Of a stretch of 27,106 bases of DNA, positions 15,416 to 23,629 are shown in pieces. The position numbers and the translations under genes were made by a program. The stretch spans positions 1 to 27,106 of the IMG/VR virus record IMGVR_UViG_3300030098_004780; one strand, 5' to 3'. Numbering within the stretch: position 1 is the first letter of the stretch; each line of letters begins with the position of its first letter. Below the pieces are notes generated by a model. It saw only the letters and a program-made list of their open reading frames with translations, did not search any database and had not been told where the DNA came from. The stretch comes from a virus.

Positions 15416-15837
15416 TACAGAAAATAGGATTTACTAGCGGATACTTCGATATCATGCATCCTGGTCATGTTATGATGTTAAAAGAATGTACACAATACTG
15501 TGACCATTTAATAGTAGCAGTTAATGAATATAAAACTAAAATTAGTCAGCCAGATGGCAGAATTAAAAATGAACCTATTTGGACAGCTGAAGAAAGGTTG
15601 TTAATGGTAAAATCAAATAGGCATGTTGACGATGCTTTTTTATACGATGGTGAACCAGCACTATATAAATACCTATCCAACAATGTAGGATTTATTGATG
15701 TCCGTATATTAGGAGCAGACCATAAAGGAAAACCATTTACAGGAGATGATTTGCCAATCGATATAATATTCAATAGTAGAGATCATGATTATAGCACTAC
15801 TAATACCATAGCTAAAATTATAGAGGAGAGAGGGTAA
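15412..15837 (+). CDS. TagD/RfaE-type cytidylyl- or adenylyltransferase
   Basis: 141 residues starting with TTG, supported by GAGGAG (15401-15406) five bases upstream. GYFDIMHPGHVMML contains the HxGH motif (H-P-G-H) of the nucleotidyltransferase alpha/beta fold, followed by DHLIVAVNEY and the C-terminal STTNTIAKII, where Ser-Thr-Thr contacts the nucleotide. Length and layout match glycerol-3-phosphate cytidylyltransferase (TagD, 129 residues) and the C-terminal domain of heptose enzyme RfaE/HldE. Reaction: NTP plus sugar- or polyol-phosphate to an activated donor. Whether the substrate is glycerol phosphate or a heptose phosphate cannot be told. A GDPD-like gene lies three genes downstream, which slightly favours a glycerol-type substrate. 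Confidence 0.82.
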   Translation: MIQKIGFTSGYFDIMHPGHVMMLKECTQYCDHLIVAVNEYKTKISQPDGRIKNEPIWTAEERLLMVKSNRHVDDAFLYDGEPALYKYLSNNVGFIDVRILGADHKGKPFTGDDLPIDIIFNSRDHDYSTTNTIAKIIEERG

Positions 15838-16586
15838 TGAATGTAGAGTTTATATTTTCAGAATTTGGTTCTAGGTCTACTGCTAATCAACCAGGAAGTT
15901 TTACTGATGAGTTTAGATTAGATCCAACATATTCTTCTGTGAAAAAATTCTTTCCAGAAGCTAAGTTAACATTGTATACTGATATTGAAGAGTTAGGTAA
16001 AAACTATCCTGATGTTGAAGTGAGGTTAGTTGATATAGACGAAAGTCCTTTTACAAAGTCTAATCATAGATGGGGCTGGCATTGTTGTGATTACTACGAA
16101 GCTAAAGGTTTATTGGAGTCAACTGCTGACGTTGCTATATCAGTTGATTCGGACCTTATGTTTGTTTCACCAGATGTGAGAACCATATTACCAATAACAA
16201 AAAGGTTTGGTGTTTGTGTTCCAACCAATGAAAGACAGATGGTAAAAGTTGATGGCATACACACAAGAGGAAACGATGGTGATTATCATTTGAATGAAGA
16301 TGAAAGTAAGGGTAATTTATTAACCTATGATTTATGGTGGTGTAGTTTTGATGTGAGTGATAATAGGGGTAGAGCTTGGTTGAGTGAGTTCTGTAGATTG
16401 ATGGAGACTAATCCAAAAAGAGCACCACTACAGATGAGTAGAGCTAGTTGGAATATCGGTATACATCCTTATTCAATGCCACAGCAATGGGGAGTTGGTA
16501 GTGGTTACATAGGATGTGGAAATGAAATTATACTTCATGTAGGTCATGTTGATGTACAAGACCATTACCTGGAGAGTAGAATATGA
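15837..16586 (+). CDS. GT-A-fold putative glycosyltransferase
   Basis: 249 residues. The likely metal-binding strand is AISVDSDLMFVSPD (D104-S-D106). Preceding it are KLTLYTDIEELG and SNHRWGWHCCDYYEAKG; the latter contains a His/Trp/Cys-rich patch without obvious metal geometry. Later, RASWNIGIHPYS and GSGYIGCGNEIILHVGH resemble donor-site loops of GT8-like proteins. I recognise the fold pattern but no specific family. Start ATG overlaps the cytidylyltransferase stop (TAATG); the end overlaps the HAD fusion by ATGA. Predicted cytoplasmic. Substrate unknown. Confidence 0.55.
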   Translation: MNVEFIFSEFGSRSTANQPGSFTDEFRLDPTYSSVKKFFPEAKLTLYTDIEELGKNYPDVEVRLVDIDESPFTKSNHRWGWHCCDYYEAKGLLESTADVAISVDSDLMFVSPDVRTILPITKRFGVCVPTNERQMVKVDGIHTRGNDGDYHLNEDESKGNLLTYDLWWCSFDVSDNRGRAWLSEFCRLMETNPKRAPLQMSRASWNIGIHPYSMPQQWGVGSGYIGCGNEIILHVGHVDVQDHYLESRI

Positions 16587-17959
16587 TAAAACTTATAATA
16601 TTTGATTTAGATGGTGTTTTGGTTGATGCTAGGGAGTTACATTACAAAGCATTAAATAAAGCATTAGGTTCTATTGATGAAAAATATATAATTCAAAGAG
16701 ATGAGCATCTTTCTACATACGATGGGTTAACAACTACGAGAAAACTTAAAATGTTATCTAAAAACAAAGATTTGTCAGAGAAACTACACGATACCATACA
16801 TAATATGAAACAGGATATGACTTTAAAAATAATCGATGGGTTTTCAGTCGATGATAGAATACAAAGTATATTAAGAAGCTTAAAGTCAGAAGGTTATATA
16901 ATAGCTTGTGCTACAAATTCAATTAGAAAAACTGCTAAATTACAACTCATAAGAAAGGGTTTCTTTGAACACATTGATTTTTTATACACAAATCAAGATG
17001 TAAAAAACCCAAAACCTAATTCGGAAATATATTTAAGATGCATGATTAAAGCCGAAGTTAATCCGAATGAAACTGTTATAATAGAGGATTCGCATATAGG
17101 CAGAAAAGGTGCTTTAAGTAGTGGTGCTCATTTATGTGCGGTGGAAGATAGTAACGATGTTTCTTATGAAAAGGTAAAGAGAGTCATAGATTTGGCTAAT
17201 AAAAATGGAGAGGTTAAACCAAAATGGCAAGGTGGAGATATGAATGTATTAATACCAATGGCAGGTGCCGGTTCAAGATTTGAACAAGCAGGTTATACAT
17301 TTCCAAAACCTTTGATTGAGGTTAATGGTAAACCGATGATACAAGTTGTAGTTGAGAATTTGAATATAGATGCTAAACATATATTTATTGTTCAAAAGAA
17401 TCATTATAAAAAATATAATTTAAAGTATCTGTTAAATTTAATAACCGATAATAATTGTGAGATTGTTCAAGTGGATGGGATAACAGAGGGAGCTGCTTGT
17501 ACAACTTTATTGGCAAAAGAATTAATAGATAATGATGAACCATTAGTAATGGCTAATTCAGATCAATTTTTAGAGTGGGATAGTAATGAGTTTATGTACT
17601 CTATGGTTGCTGATGATGTTGATGGTGGCATTGTTTCATTTGAAGCAACTCATCCTAAGTGGTCATTTGCTAAGTTAGGTGAAAATGGATTTGTAACTGA
17701 AGTTGCTGAAAAGAAACCTATTTCTAATATTGCTACTGTTGGTGTTTATTATTGGAGAAAGGGTTCTGATTATGTAAAGTATGCTGAACAAATGATTGAA
17801 AAAGACATACGAACTAATAATGAATTTTATGTTTGTCCTGTTTACAATGAATCTATTGAGGATGAAAAGAAAATTAAAATATTCCCAATTGAAAAAATGT
17901 GGGGATTAGGAACACCAGAAGATTTAGAGAGGTATATAAATGATTTTAATAGCACATAG
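16583..17959 (+). CDS. Fusion protein: HAD phosphatase + sugar-phosphate nucleotidyltransferase
   Basis: 458 residues. Domain 1 (about 1-200) is a haloacid-dehalogenase-type phosphatase: motif I IFDLDGVLVD (D8, D10), motif II ATNS (110-113), motif III NPKPNS (K144), motif IV IIEDSHIG (E168, D169), with a beta-phosphoglucomutase-like cap. After a linker (KPKWQGGD) domain 2 (220-458) is a sugar nucleotidyltransferase: NVLIPMAGAGSRF (nucleotide-binding loop), FPKPLIEVNGKPMI, then MANSDQFLEW (metal Asp) and WGLGTPEDLERY near the end. Probable role: dephosphorylate and/or activate a sugar phosphate to an NDP-sugar. Both catalytic sets look intact. Residue 220 is Met (base 17240) with GGTGGAG just before it, so an internal start is conceivable. 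Confidence 0.85.
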   Translation: MIKLIIFDLDGVLVDARELHYKALNKALGSIDEKYIIQRDEHLSTYDGLTTTRKLKMLSKNKDLSEKLHDTIHNMKQDMTLKIIDGFSVDDRIQSILRSLKSEGYIIACATNSIRKTAKLQLIRKGFFEHIDFLYTNQDVKNPKPNSEIYLRCMIKAEVNPNETVIIEDSHIGRKGALSSGAHLCAVEDSNDVSYEKVKRVIDLANKNGEVKPKWQGGDMNVLIPMAGAGSRFEQAGYTFPKPLIEVNGKPMIQVVVENLNIDAKHIFIVQKNHYKKYNLKYLLNLITDNNCEIVQVDGITEGAACTTLLAKELIDNDEPLVMANSDQFLEWDSNEFMYSMVADDVDGGIVSFEATHPKWSFAKLGENGFVTEVAEKKPISNIATVGVYYWRKGSDYVKYAEQMIEKDIRTNNEFYVCPVYNESIEDEKKIKIFPIEKMWGLGTPEDLERYINDFNST

Positions 17960-18359
17960 AGGAAATATGAATGGTCCGAATGAGTATGAAAATGGACAAA
18001 AGTATTGTGAAGAAGCTATCGCACAAGGATTTAATATTGAACTTGATGTTTGGTATACAGATACTTGGTGGACTGGTCATGATAGACCACAATATAGAGT
18101 AGATTCTGATTTTTTATTAAAGAAAGAAGTTTGGTGTCATGCTAAAAATGTTAAGGCATTAAAGGAGTTGTTAGAATTAGGTGCTCATTGTTTTTTTCAT
18201 CAAAACGATAATGTAACATTGACATCCCAAGAATACATTTGGACTTATCCAACACAACCACTCACAGAAAAATCAATTTGTGTTTTGCCAGAATTACAAA
18301 CAATTGATGTTGATGGTTGTGCTGGAATTTGTAGTGATTATATAGTGAGGTATATATGA
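17940..18359 (+). CDS. Short GDPD-like phosphodiesterase-family protein
   Basis: 139 residues. LIAHRGN (H6, R7), a Glu in EYEN, IELDVW (E34, D36) and TGHD (H47) are the catalytic and metal-binding motifs of the glycerophosphodiester phosphodiesterase TIM barrel, and WCHAKN and FFHQND continue the barrel strands. Family GDPDs are usually over 200 residues, so this is a reduced version. It may be a sugar-phosphodiester hydrolase or an altered enzyme. GAGAGG lies seven bases before the ATG, which overlaps the preceding gene by 20 bases. The C-terminus overlaps the next gene by ATGA. Combined with the TagD-like protein it might handle glycerol-phosphate groups (inference). Confidence 0.75.
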   Translation: MILIAHRGNMNGPNEYENGQKYCEEAIAQGFNIELDVWYTDTWWTGHDRPQYRVDSDFLLKKEVWCHAKNVKALKELLELGAHCFFHQNDNVTLTSQEYIWTYPTQPLTEKSICVLPELQTIDVDGCAGICSDYIVRYI

Positions 18360-19126
18360 GAGTAGCTTTATGTTTATCAGGACAACCAAGAAATGTGTAC
18401 AGAGGTATACAAAATATTACTGATAATATGAAATTTGATTTTGAAGTTTTTGTCCATGCTTGGTGGGATACTAACTCTAATCAAAAAACATTTAAAAAAA
18501 TACTTTATGATGGTAGAGAAGATGAAGTAAGTGAGCCTATGAATAATGATTGGGTGGGAAAATTATATGAAAATTTTAACATTAATAAAATGATTATTGA
18601 GAAACAAGTTGACTTAGATGTTCCTGAAGTATTAGAACAAAGAAAATTACAATACACTCATACCTTTGGTGTTTGCAGTAGTTTATATAGTATATATAAA
18701 TGCAATCAGTTGAAAAAGGAATTTGAAATAGAAAATAATTTTGAATATGATTGGGTTATAAGAACAAGGTCAGACTTTGGTTTATCTGAACCTTTGAACC
18801 TTGACAGATTGGACAAATCTGTAATATATGCTCCAGATGACAATAGTCATAACTATGGGTTTAATGATCAATTTGCAATAGGTTCAAGTAAAAATATGGA
18901 TGTTTATTCTGATGTTTTTCCTAATATTGTGGATATTATAAATTCTCATCAAGACGGAATACATACAGCTCATTATTGTGATAAGCCAGATAATATGGGG
19001 CATGAACAAATATTACAAAGACATTTAGAAAATAATAAAATAAAATTTGAATTAGTTGATTTTAAAAACTATTTATTTAGAGATAAAGACAAAAGAACAA
19101 GAATTCATTCAATTGAAGATCAATAG
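18356..19126 (+). CDS. Putative glycosyltransferase-like protein (RVALCLSGQPRN type)
   Basis: 256 residues. The N-terminus RVALCLSGQPRNVYRG and the strand YDWVIRTRSDFGL (with Arg-Thr-Arg-Ser-Asp) are the hallmarks of a family of hypothetical polysaccharide-cluster proteins that are thought to be GT-A-like enzymes. FEVFVHAWWD and GFNDQFAIGSS are the other conserved-looking segments. No exact function is known. It follows the GDPD-like gene by an ATGA overlap and is separated from the epimerase gene by 12 bases containing an AGGGGAAAAAGG ribosome site. Predicted soluble. Confidence 0.6.
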   Translation: MRVALCLSGQPRNVYRGIQNITDNMKFDFEVFVHAWWDTNSNQKTFKKILYDGREDEVSEPMNNDWVGKLYENFNINKMIIEKQVDLDVPEVLEQRKLQYTHTFGVCSSLYSIYKCNQLKKEFEIENNFEYDWVIRTRSDFGLSEPLNLDRLDKSVIYAPDDNSHNYGFNDQFAIGSSKNMDVYSDVFPNIVDIINSHQDGIHTAHYCDKPDNMGHEQILQRHLENNKIKFELVDFKNYLFRDKDKRTRIHSIEDQ

Positions 19127-19138
19127 GGGAAAAAGGTT

Positions 19139-19993
19139 ATGAGAGCTATAGTTACAGGAGGTGCCGGATTCATAGGTACAAATTTAGTAAAGAGGTTATT
19201 GAAAGACGGACATAAAGTGGTTTCTTTAGACAATTACTCGACAGGTAAAAAAGAAAATGAACAAGATGGTTGTCAGTATTTTGATGTAGATTTATCTGAA
19301 ACCAAAGACTATACATTTTTTATGGATAATGTAGATGTAATATTTCACATAGGAGCTTTAGCTAGAATTCAACCATCATTAACAGATCCTGCTCCACATA
19401 TAGAAAACAATTTTATATCAACTCTTAATGTATTGGAATATGCGAGACTAAAAAATATACCAGTTGTTTATGCTGGTTCTAGTTCGTTTCATCATGGATT
19501 ATATGAGAGTCCATATGCTTGGTCAAAATGGAGTGGTGAAGAGTTATGTAAACTATATAGTAGTGTATATGACCTTACAACTTCTATATGTAGATTTTAC
19601 AATGTTTATGGACCTTACCAATTAGAGGATGGAGATTATTCAACGGTTTTAGGTATTTTTGAAAAACAATATAGAAATGGTGAGTCATTGACAATTACTG
19701 CTGATGGTCAACAGAGAAGAGACTTTACTCATGTTGAAGATATTGTAGATGGTTTAGTAAGATGTGTTAATCATGAATTTAAAGCTCAATTTTTCGAGTT
19801 GGGTACCGGAGTTAATTTTTCAATTAATGAAGTAGCAGACATGTTTGGTAAGGATTATCCTAGAGAGTATCTTCCAGCACGTAAGGGTGAGTATGATAGA
19901 ACATTATGTGATTATGCTGTAGCAGAGTTGAAACTTGGTTGGAAACCAAAACACAGTTTAAAAGAATATGTAGAAAAGGTGATAGGTAAATGA
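19139..19993 (+). CDS. NAD-dependent sugar epimerase/dehydratase (UDP-glucose 4-epimerase-like SDR)
   Basis: 284 residues, extended SDR. Rossmann motif GGAGFIG (7-13), acidic NAD-binding strand VVSLDNYSTG, AGSSSFHHG (Ser/Ser region) and the catalytic SPYAWSK (Y126, K130). The C-terminal substrate region has GQQRRDFTHVEDIVDG and LGTGVNFSINEV, typical of GalE/WcaG-type enzymes. Slightly shorter than GalE (about 338). Likely role: epimerisation (or dehydration) of a nucleotide sugar for the glycosyltransferases around it. The start is supported by GGGG and AAGG upstream, and the stop overlaps the next gene by ATGA. The donor (UDP, GDP or dTDP) cannot be read from sequence. Confidence 0.9.
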   Translation: MRAIVTGGAGFIGTNLVKRLLKDGHKVVSLDNYSTGKKENEQDGCQYFDVDLSETKDYTFFMDNVDVIFHIGALARIQPSLTDPAPHIENNFISTLNVLEYARLKNIPVVYAGSSSFHHGLYESPYAWSKWSGEELCKLYSSVYDLTTSICRFYNVYGPYQLEDGDYSTVLGIFEKQYRNGESLTITADGQQRRDFTHVEDIVDGLVRCVNHEFKAQFFELGTGVNFSINEVADMFGKDYPREYLPARKGEYDRTLCDYAVAELKLGWKPKHSLKEYVEKVIGK

Positions 19994-20589
19994 TAAAATT
20001 ACATTTGGGTTGTGGTAGAAATATTATTAATGGGTGGATAAATACCGACTCTGATAAATCTTTAAGAAGATGTAAATATTTAGATGTTACTGAAAAATTT
20101 CCTTATGAAGATAATAGTGTTGATTATATATTTTCTGAACATATGATTGAGCACATAAGTCTGCAAGACGGTAAATTTATGTTAGAGGAATCTTTTAGGG
20201 TTTTAAAAAATGATGGTAAAATTAGAATTTCAACACCTGATTTGAAGTTTTTTATCGAACTCTATAACGACAATAAGACAGACTTACAGAAGAAGTACAT
20301 TGATTATAATGTTAATCATCCGGCTTATGATGTTTTTACTGCAATAGATACTTATGTTATTAATAATTTTGTTAGGGCTTGGGGACATGTTTTCATATAT
20401 GATAAAAAAGTGCTTAAAGATTTACTTGAATCAGTTGGGTTTACTAAAGTGAAATCATATTTGATAAATGAGAGTGAAGATGAAAATCTAAAAGATTTAG
20501 AAAATTGTTCAGATTCAGTTAATGTAAAATATGGTCTTACACCAGAAATTTTACAACTAGAGACTTTTACTTTAGAGGCAAGTAAATGA
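19990..20589 (+). CDS. SAM-dependent methyltransferase (class I)
   Basis: 199 residues. KLHLGCGRNIINGWIN is motif I, with the Gly-Cys-Gly loop of SAM binding; NVDxxxx-like acidic residues follow (NTDSD). FPYEDNSVDYIFSEHMIEHI is motif II/post-II, and LKNDGKIRISTPD the motif IV strand. This is the small class I methyltransferase often found in polysaccharide clusters, usually described as methyltransferase type 11. Substrate unknown: sugar, carboxyl or nucleotide. It overlaps the epimerase and the next gene by ATGA, so its production is coupled to the NDP-sugar enzymes. Confidence 0.85.
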   Translation: MIKLHLGCGRNIINGWINTDSDKSLRRCKYLDVTEKFPYEDNSVDYIFSEHMIEHISLQDGKFMLEESFRVLKNDGKIRISTPDLKFFIELYNDNKTDLQKKYIDYNVNHPAYDVFTAIDTYVINNFVRAWGHVFIYDKKVLKDLLESVGFTKVKSYLINESEDENLKDLENCSDSVNVKYGLTPEILQLETFTLEASK

Positions 20590-21362
20590 GAAAGATAGCA
20601 TTTTTAACCGAACCGAGAAGACACAAAGCATTGAAATTTGTCTTGGAAAATTTCTTGAGTGTTTTGCCAAAAGAATGGGGTGTTCAAATAAACCACGGTA
20701 CTCACAACATTGATTATATAAAAGGTATAATAGACGAAAGTGAAATAATATCTAATGCTAATTCTAATGAAAGGTTTGTGTTACATAATTTAGGTGTTGA
20801 AAATATGACACATAAAGATGAAAGTGATTTACTAAGAACAGAGGGTTTTTGGGACAATATCAATGGGGACATATTATTAAAATTTGAGTGTGACACTATG
20901 CTATGTCCAAATTCAGAGTATGAAATTAGTCAGTTTGAAAACTATGATTATATAGGTGGTTATTGGGGATCGCAACTATACGAACCGTTAGATGATTTAT
21001 ACCCAACACTAAAACCTGGAGGTGCATACTCTGCACCATACAATGGACCACAAGTATTACCAATGAATGGTGCTCTATCTATAAGAAATAAAGAGGTTAT
21101 GTTGGATTTAGTTAAGAATCATTTCGATGAATATCTTGCTGCAGGAAAACCTTATTCAGAAGATTATTTCTTTTCAGAGTATGTCACTAAACCAACCACT
21201 AGAGATGTAATAACTTTCGCAATAGACAATGGATATATTTCACCACTTGATATGAAAGCTCCATTTGGTATTCATAAACCTTGGGCAAATAAAGGCGGTG
21301 CGTGGCATAATATTAAATTAGTTTGTGAAGGTGTAGAAACATTAAGAAACTTACAGGAGTAA
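20586..21362 (+). CDS. DUF5672-like glycosyltransferase-fold protein
   Basis: 258 residues. The order KFECDTML (Asp-containing metal motif), YDYIGGYWGS, then LPMNGALSIRNKEVM and EDYFFSEYV matches DUF5672, a GT-A-like family in capsule and LPS clusters. The N-terminal half includes NERFVLHNLG and a helix with TEGFWDNINGDILL. Known examples lack strong biochemical proof, so calling it a glycosyltransferase is family-based inference. The ATG overlaps the methyltransferase stop, and the end is followed by GGAGTAAAAGA, the ribosome site of the carbamoyltransferase. Predicted soluble. Confidence 0.7.
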   Translation: MRKIAFLTEPRRHKALKFVLENFLSVLPKEWGVQINHGTHNIDYIKGIIDESEIISNANSNERFVLHNLGVENMTHKDESDLLRTEGFWDNINGDILLKFECDTMLCPNSEYEISQFENYDYIGGYWGSQLYEPLDDLYPTLKPGGAYSAPYNGPQVLPMNGALSIRNKEVMLDLVKNHFDEYLAAGKPYSEDYFFSEYVTKPTTRDVITFAIDNGYISPLDMKAPFGIHKPWANKGGAWHNIKLVCEGVETLRNLQE

Positions 21363-21366
21363 AAGA

Positions 21367-22974
21367 ATGAAAATATTAGGATTACATGGTGGACACGATT
21401 CTGCTTATGCTATTTTAGAAGATGGTGTTCCAGTAGTGCATAATGAACTTGAAAGATTTAACAGGCAAAAGGGTTGTAAGGGTGATTCTTTAAAGTTATT
21501 TTTAGAACAAGAAACCGATAGGGATTTTGGTTATATTGTAACTAATAGAACAGGTAAATTTAAACAATACTTTAGTTATTCAGAGGACCAGTTTAAGTCT
21601 GCTGTTCCATCTGCTAAATTATTTATAACCAACCATCATCAGGCACATGCCGCTAACTCATTTTATACTAGTCCTTTTAAAGATGCTTTGATAATTACAA
21701 TAGATGGTGGTGGTGTGGACTATAATGATGGTAGAGAAAATAGTTGGTCTGACTTAGATGAATGGCCTAAACCTGGTGCTACTGTTACAGCTACAACATT
21801 TTGGTTAGGTAGAGACAATAAAATAGAACCTATTGAGATAATTGATAGAGTTAAGTTAAATGTTGGGGTGTATTGGGATCATTGTACATATCATATATTT
21901 GGTTTGAATAGAAATCCAGTTAAGAGGGGTGAAGAGGGAACTGTCATGGGAATGGCTGCTTTTGGTAATCCAGATAAGTACATTAATCACTTTAAAAATA
22001 TGGGTTCGGGTGGTACAGGACCAGTAGATACAAGGGAATTACATTATCAGGTATGCAAATCGGAGCAGAATAAGTTTGATATAGCTGCTTCGCTTCAATT
22101 AGAAACAGAGAATGTTTGTAAAGAATTATTTGGTTCTTATATAGAAAAGTATAAACCAAAGAACATTTGTTTGTCTGGTGGGGTTAGTTTAAATTGTGTT
22201 ATGGTGGGTAAGATGTTTGATTGGTTTCCAGATACGAATATATATTGTGATCCGATACCATATGATGCTGGTTTAACATTAGGTGGGTGTAGATATGTTT
22301 GGCATCATGTGTTAGATAATCCAAGAATATACAACAATCCACAAAATAGAAGTCCATATTTAGGAAAAACTTATGATGATGATGATATACAGAAGGCTCT
22401 GAGAGCGCGTGATAATGAGTGTACTTTCAGTCAAACGGATGATGATTTTGTGGTAGACTTATTGACAGAAGATGACAACGTAATATCAGTTTATGGTGGT
22501 GGATCGGAGTCGGGTAGAAGAGCGTTGGGTAATAGAAGTATATTAGCTGATCCAAGAAGTCTTAAAATGAAGGACATTATAAATGATAAGGTAAAGCACA
22601 GACAATGGTTTAGACCATTCGCTCCATCGATATTAAGAGAAGAGGTTTCAAATTGGTTTGTACACGATGTAGATAGTCCTTACATGAGTATAGCATTAAA
22701 GTTTAAAGATGGTATGGCTGATAAAGTTCCAGCAGTAACACACAATGATGGAACTGCTAGGTTACAGAGTGTTGATGAAGAAGATAATAAATGGTATCAT
22801 AATTTTATTAAAAAGTTTGGTGAAAGAACAGGAGTTCCTATTGTTCTCAATACAAGTTTTAATGATAGAGAACCCATTGTTGAAACTCCAGAACATGCAT
22901 TAGATTGCTTTTTGAGAACAAACATAGATTATTTGTATTTTAGAGATTTTGGGTTGCTAGTTAAAAAGGTATAG
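21367..22974 (+). CDS. Carbamoyltransferase (NodU/CmcH/TobZ family)
   Basis: 535 residues, a little shorter than typical NodU/TobZ (about 570-610). Domain 1, Kae1-like: LHGGHDSAYAI (6-16), the metal-binding HHQAHA (H90, H91, H94), TIDGGG (111-116), and GTVMGMAAFG. Middle: LSGGVSLNCVMVG, a nucleotide-loop. C-terminal domain, carbamoyltransferase signature: GGGSESGRRALGNRSI (377-392) then WFRPFAPSILREE. Reaction in the family: ATP and carbamoyl phosphate form carbamoyl-adenylate, then the carbamoyl group is transferred to a sugar hydroxyl (nodulation factors, tobramycin, LPS). Here it probably carbamoylates a phage-made sugar. GGAG seven bases before the ATG; the following gene starts one base after the stop. 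Confidence 0.95.
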   Translation: MKILGLHGGHDSAYAILEDGVPVVHNELERFNRQKGCKGDSLKLFLEQETDRDFGYIVTNRTGKFKQYFSYSEDQFKSAVPSAKLFITNHHQAHAANSFYTSPFKDALIITIDGGGVDYNDGRENSWSDLDEWPKPGATVTATTFWLGRDNKIEPIEIIDRVKLNVGVYWDHCTYHIFGLNRNPVKRGEEGTVMGMAAFGNPDKYINHFKNMGSGGTGPVDTRELHYQVCKSEQNKFDIAASLQLETENVCKELFGSYIEKYKPKNICLSGGVSLNCVMVGKMFDWFPDTNIYCDPIPYDAGLTLGGCRYVWHHVLDNPRIYNNPQNRSPYLGKTYDDDDIQKALRARDNECTFSQTDDDFVVDLLTEDDNVISVYGGGSESGRRALGNRSILADPRSLKMKDIINDKVKHRQWFRPFAPSILREEVSNWFVHDVDSPYMSIALKFKDGMADKVPAVTHNDGTARLQSVDEEDNKWYHNFIKKFGERTGVPIVLNTSFNDREPIVETPEHALDCFLRTNIDYLYFRDFGLLVKKV

Positions 22975-22975
22975 T

Positions 22976-23629
22976 ATGTCCTATAGAAAAGGTCAAACAA
23001 TGAGATTAGGCGATGTTAGAGATTTGGGTATAGAGCCGAATAATATTTTAGACATCGGTGCACACTCAGGACAATTTTATAGGTGGTCAAAAGAAGTTTG
23101 GCCAACCACTCCTATTTTTATGATAGAGGCTAATCCTCTACACGACCAACAATTAAAGAGTATGACTTTCATGGTGGAAGATGAATACCTCATAGCTGCT
23201 TTAGGTGATGAAGAAAGAGAAGTTACTTTTTATACTAGAAGTGACAAACCACATACAGAGGGAAATTCGTATTATGAAGAGGCTAATTATTGGGATATAC
23301 AAAATCTAGTTCAAAAAAATAAAGTGAGATTACAAGTATTAGATAATTTATTTGAAGATGATTCTTCATTTGACTTGATAAAAATAGATACACAAGGTTC
23401 TGAGTTAGATATATTAAAAGGTGGTAAAAATTTAGTTAGTAAATCAACTGCTATAATATTAGAGGTAGCTTTTATTGAATATAATTTAGGAGCACCAACA
23501 GCTGAAGAGACTATTAATTATATGAATAATATTGGTTTTGAAAAAAGAATGAGTATCGGTGAGCATTATGATGGAGAAACTATAGTTCAAAAAGATTTGT
23601 TATTTACAAGCAAGGAGTTAATTAGATGA
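22976..23629 (+). CDS. FkbM-family methyltransferase
   Basis: 217 residues. NILDIGAHSGQF (D26, G28, G32) binds SAM, IFMIEANPLHDQQL (E51) contacts ribose, and LIKIDTQGSELDILKGG is the FkbM signature strand-loop. FkbM proteins O-methylate sugars in polyketides and polysaccharides. It lies between a carbamoyltransferase and a sugar C-methyltransferase, as in decorated-sugar pathways. The ATG is one base after the carbamoyltransferase stop and the gene ends in an ATGA overlap. Substrate unknown. Confidence 0.9.
   Translation: MSYRKGQTMRLGDVRDLGIEPNNILDIGAHSGQFYRWSKEVWPTTPIFMIEANPLHDQQLKSMTFMVEDEYLIAALGDEEREVTFYTRSDKPHTEGNSYYEEANYWDIQNLVQKNKVRLQVLDNLFEDDSSFDLIKIDTQGSELDILKGGKNLVSKSTAIILEVAFIEYNLGAPTAEETINYMNNIGFEKRMSIGEHYDGETIVQKDLLFTSKELIR

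Noticed and set aside
15664-15671. Exact T4 late-promoter-like TATAAATA
   Set aside because: It lies inside the cytidylyltransferase gene, over 160 bases before the next start, and the sequence is AT-rich enough for it to occur by chance.
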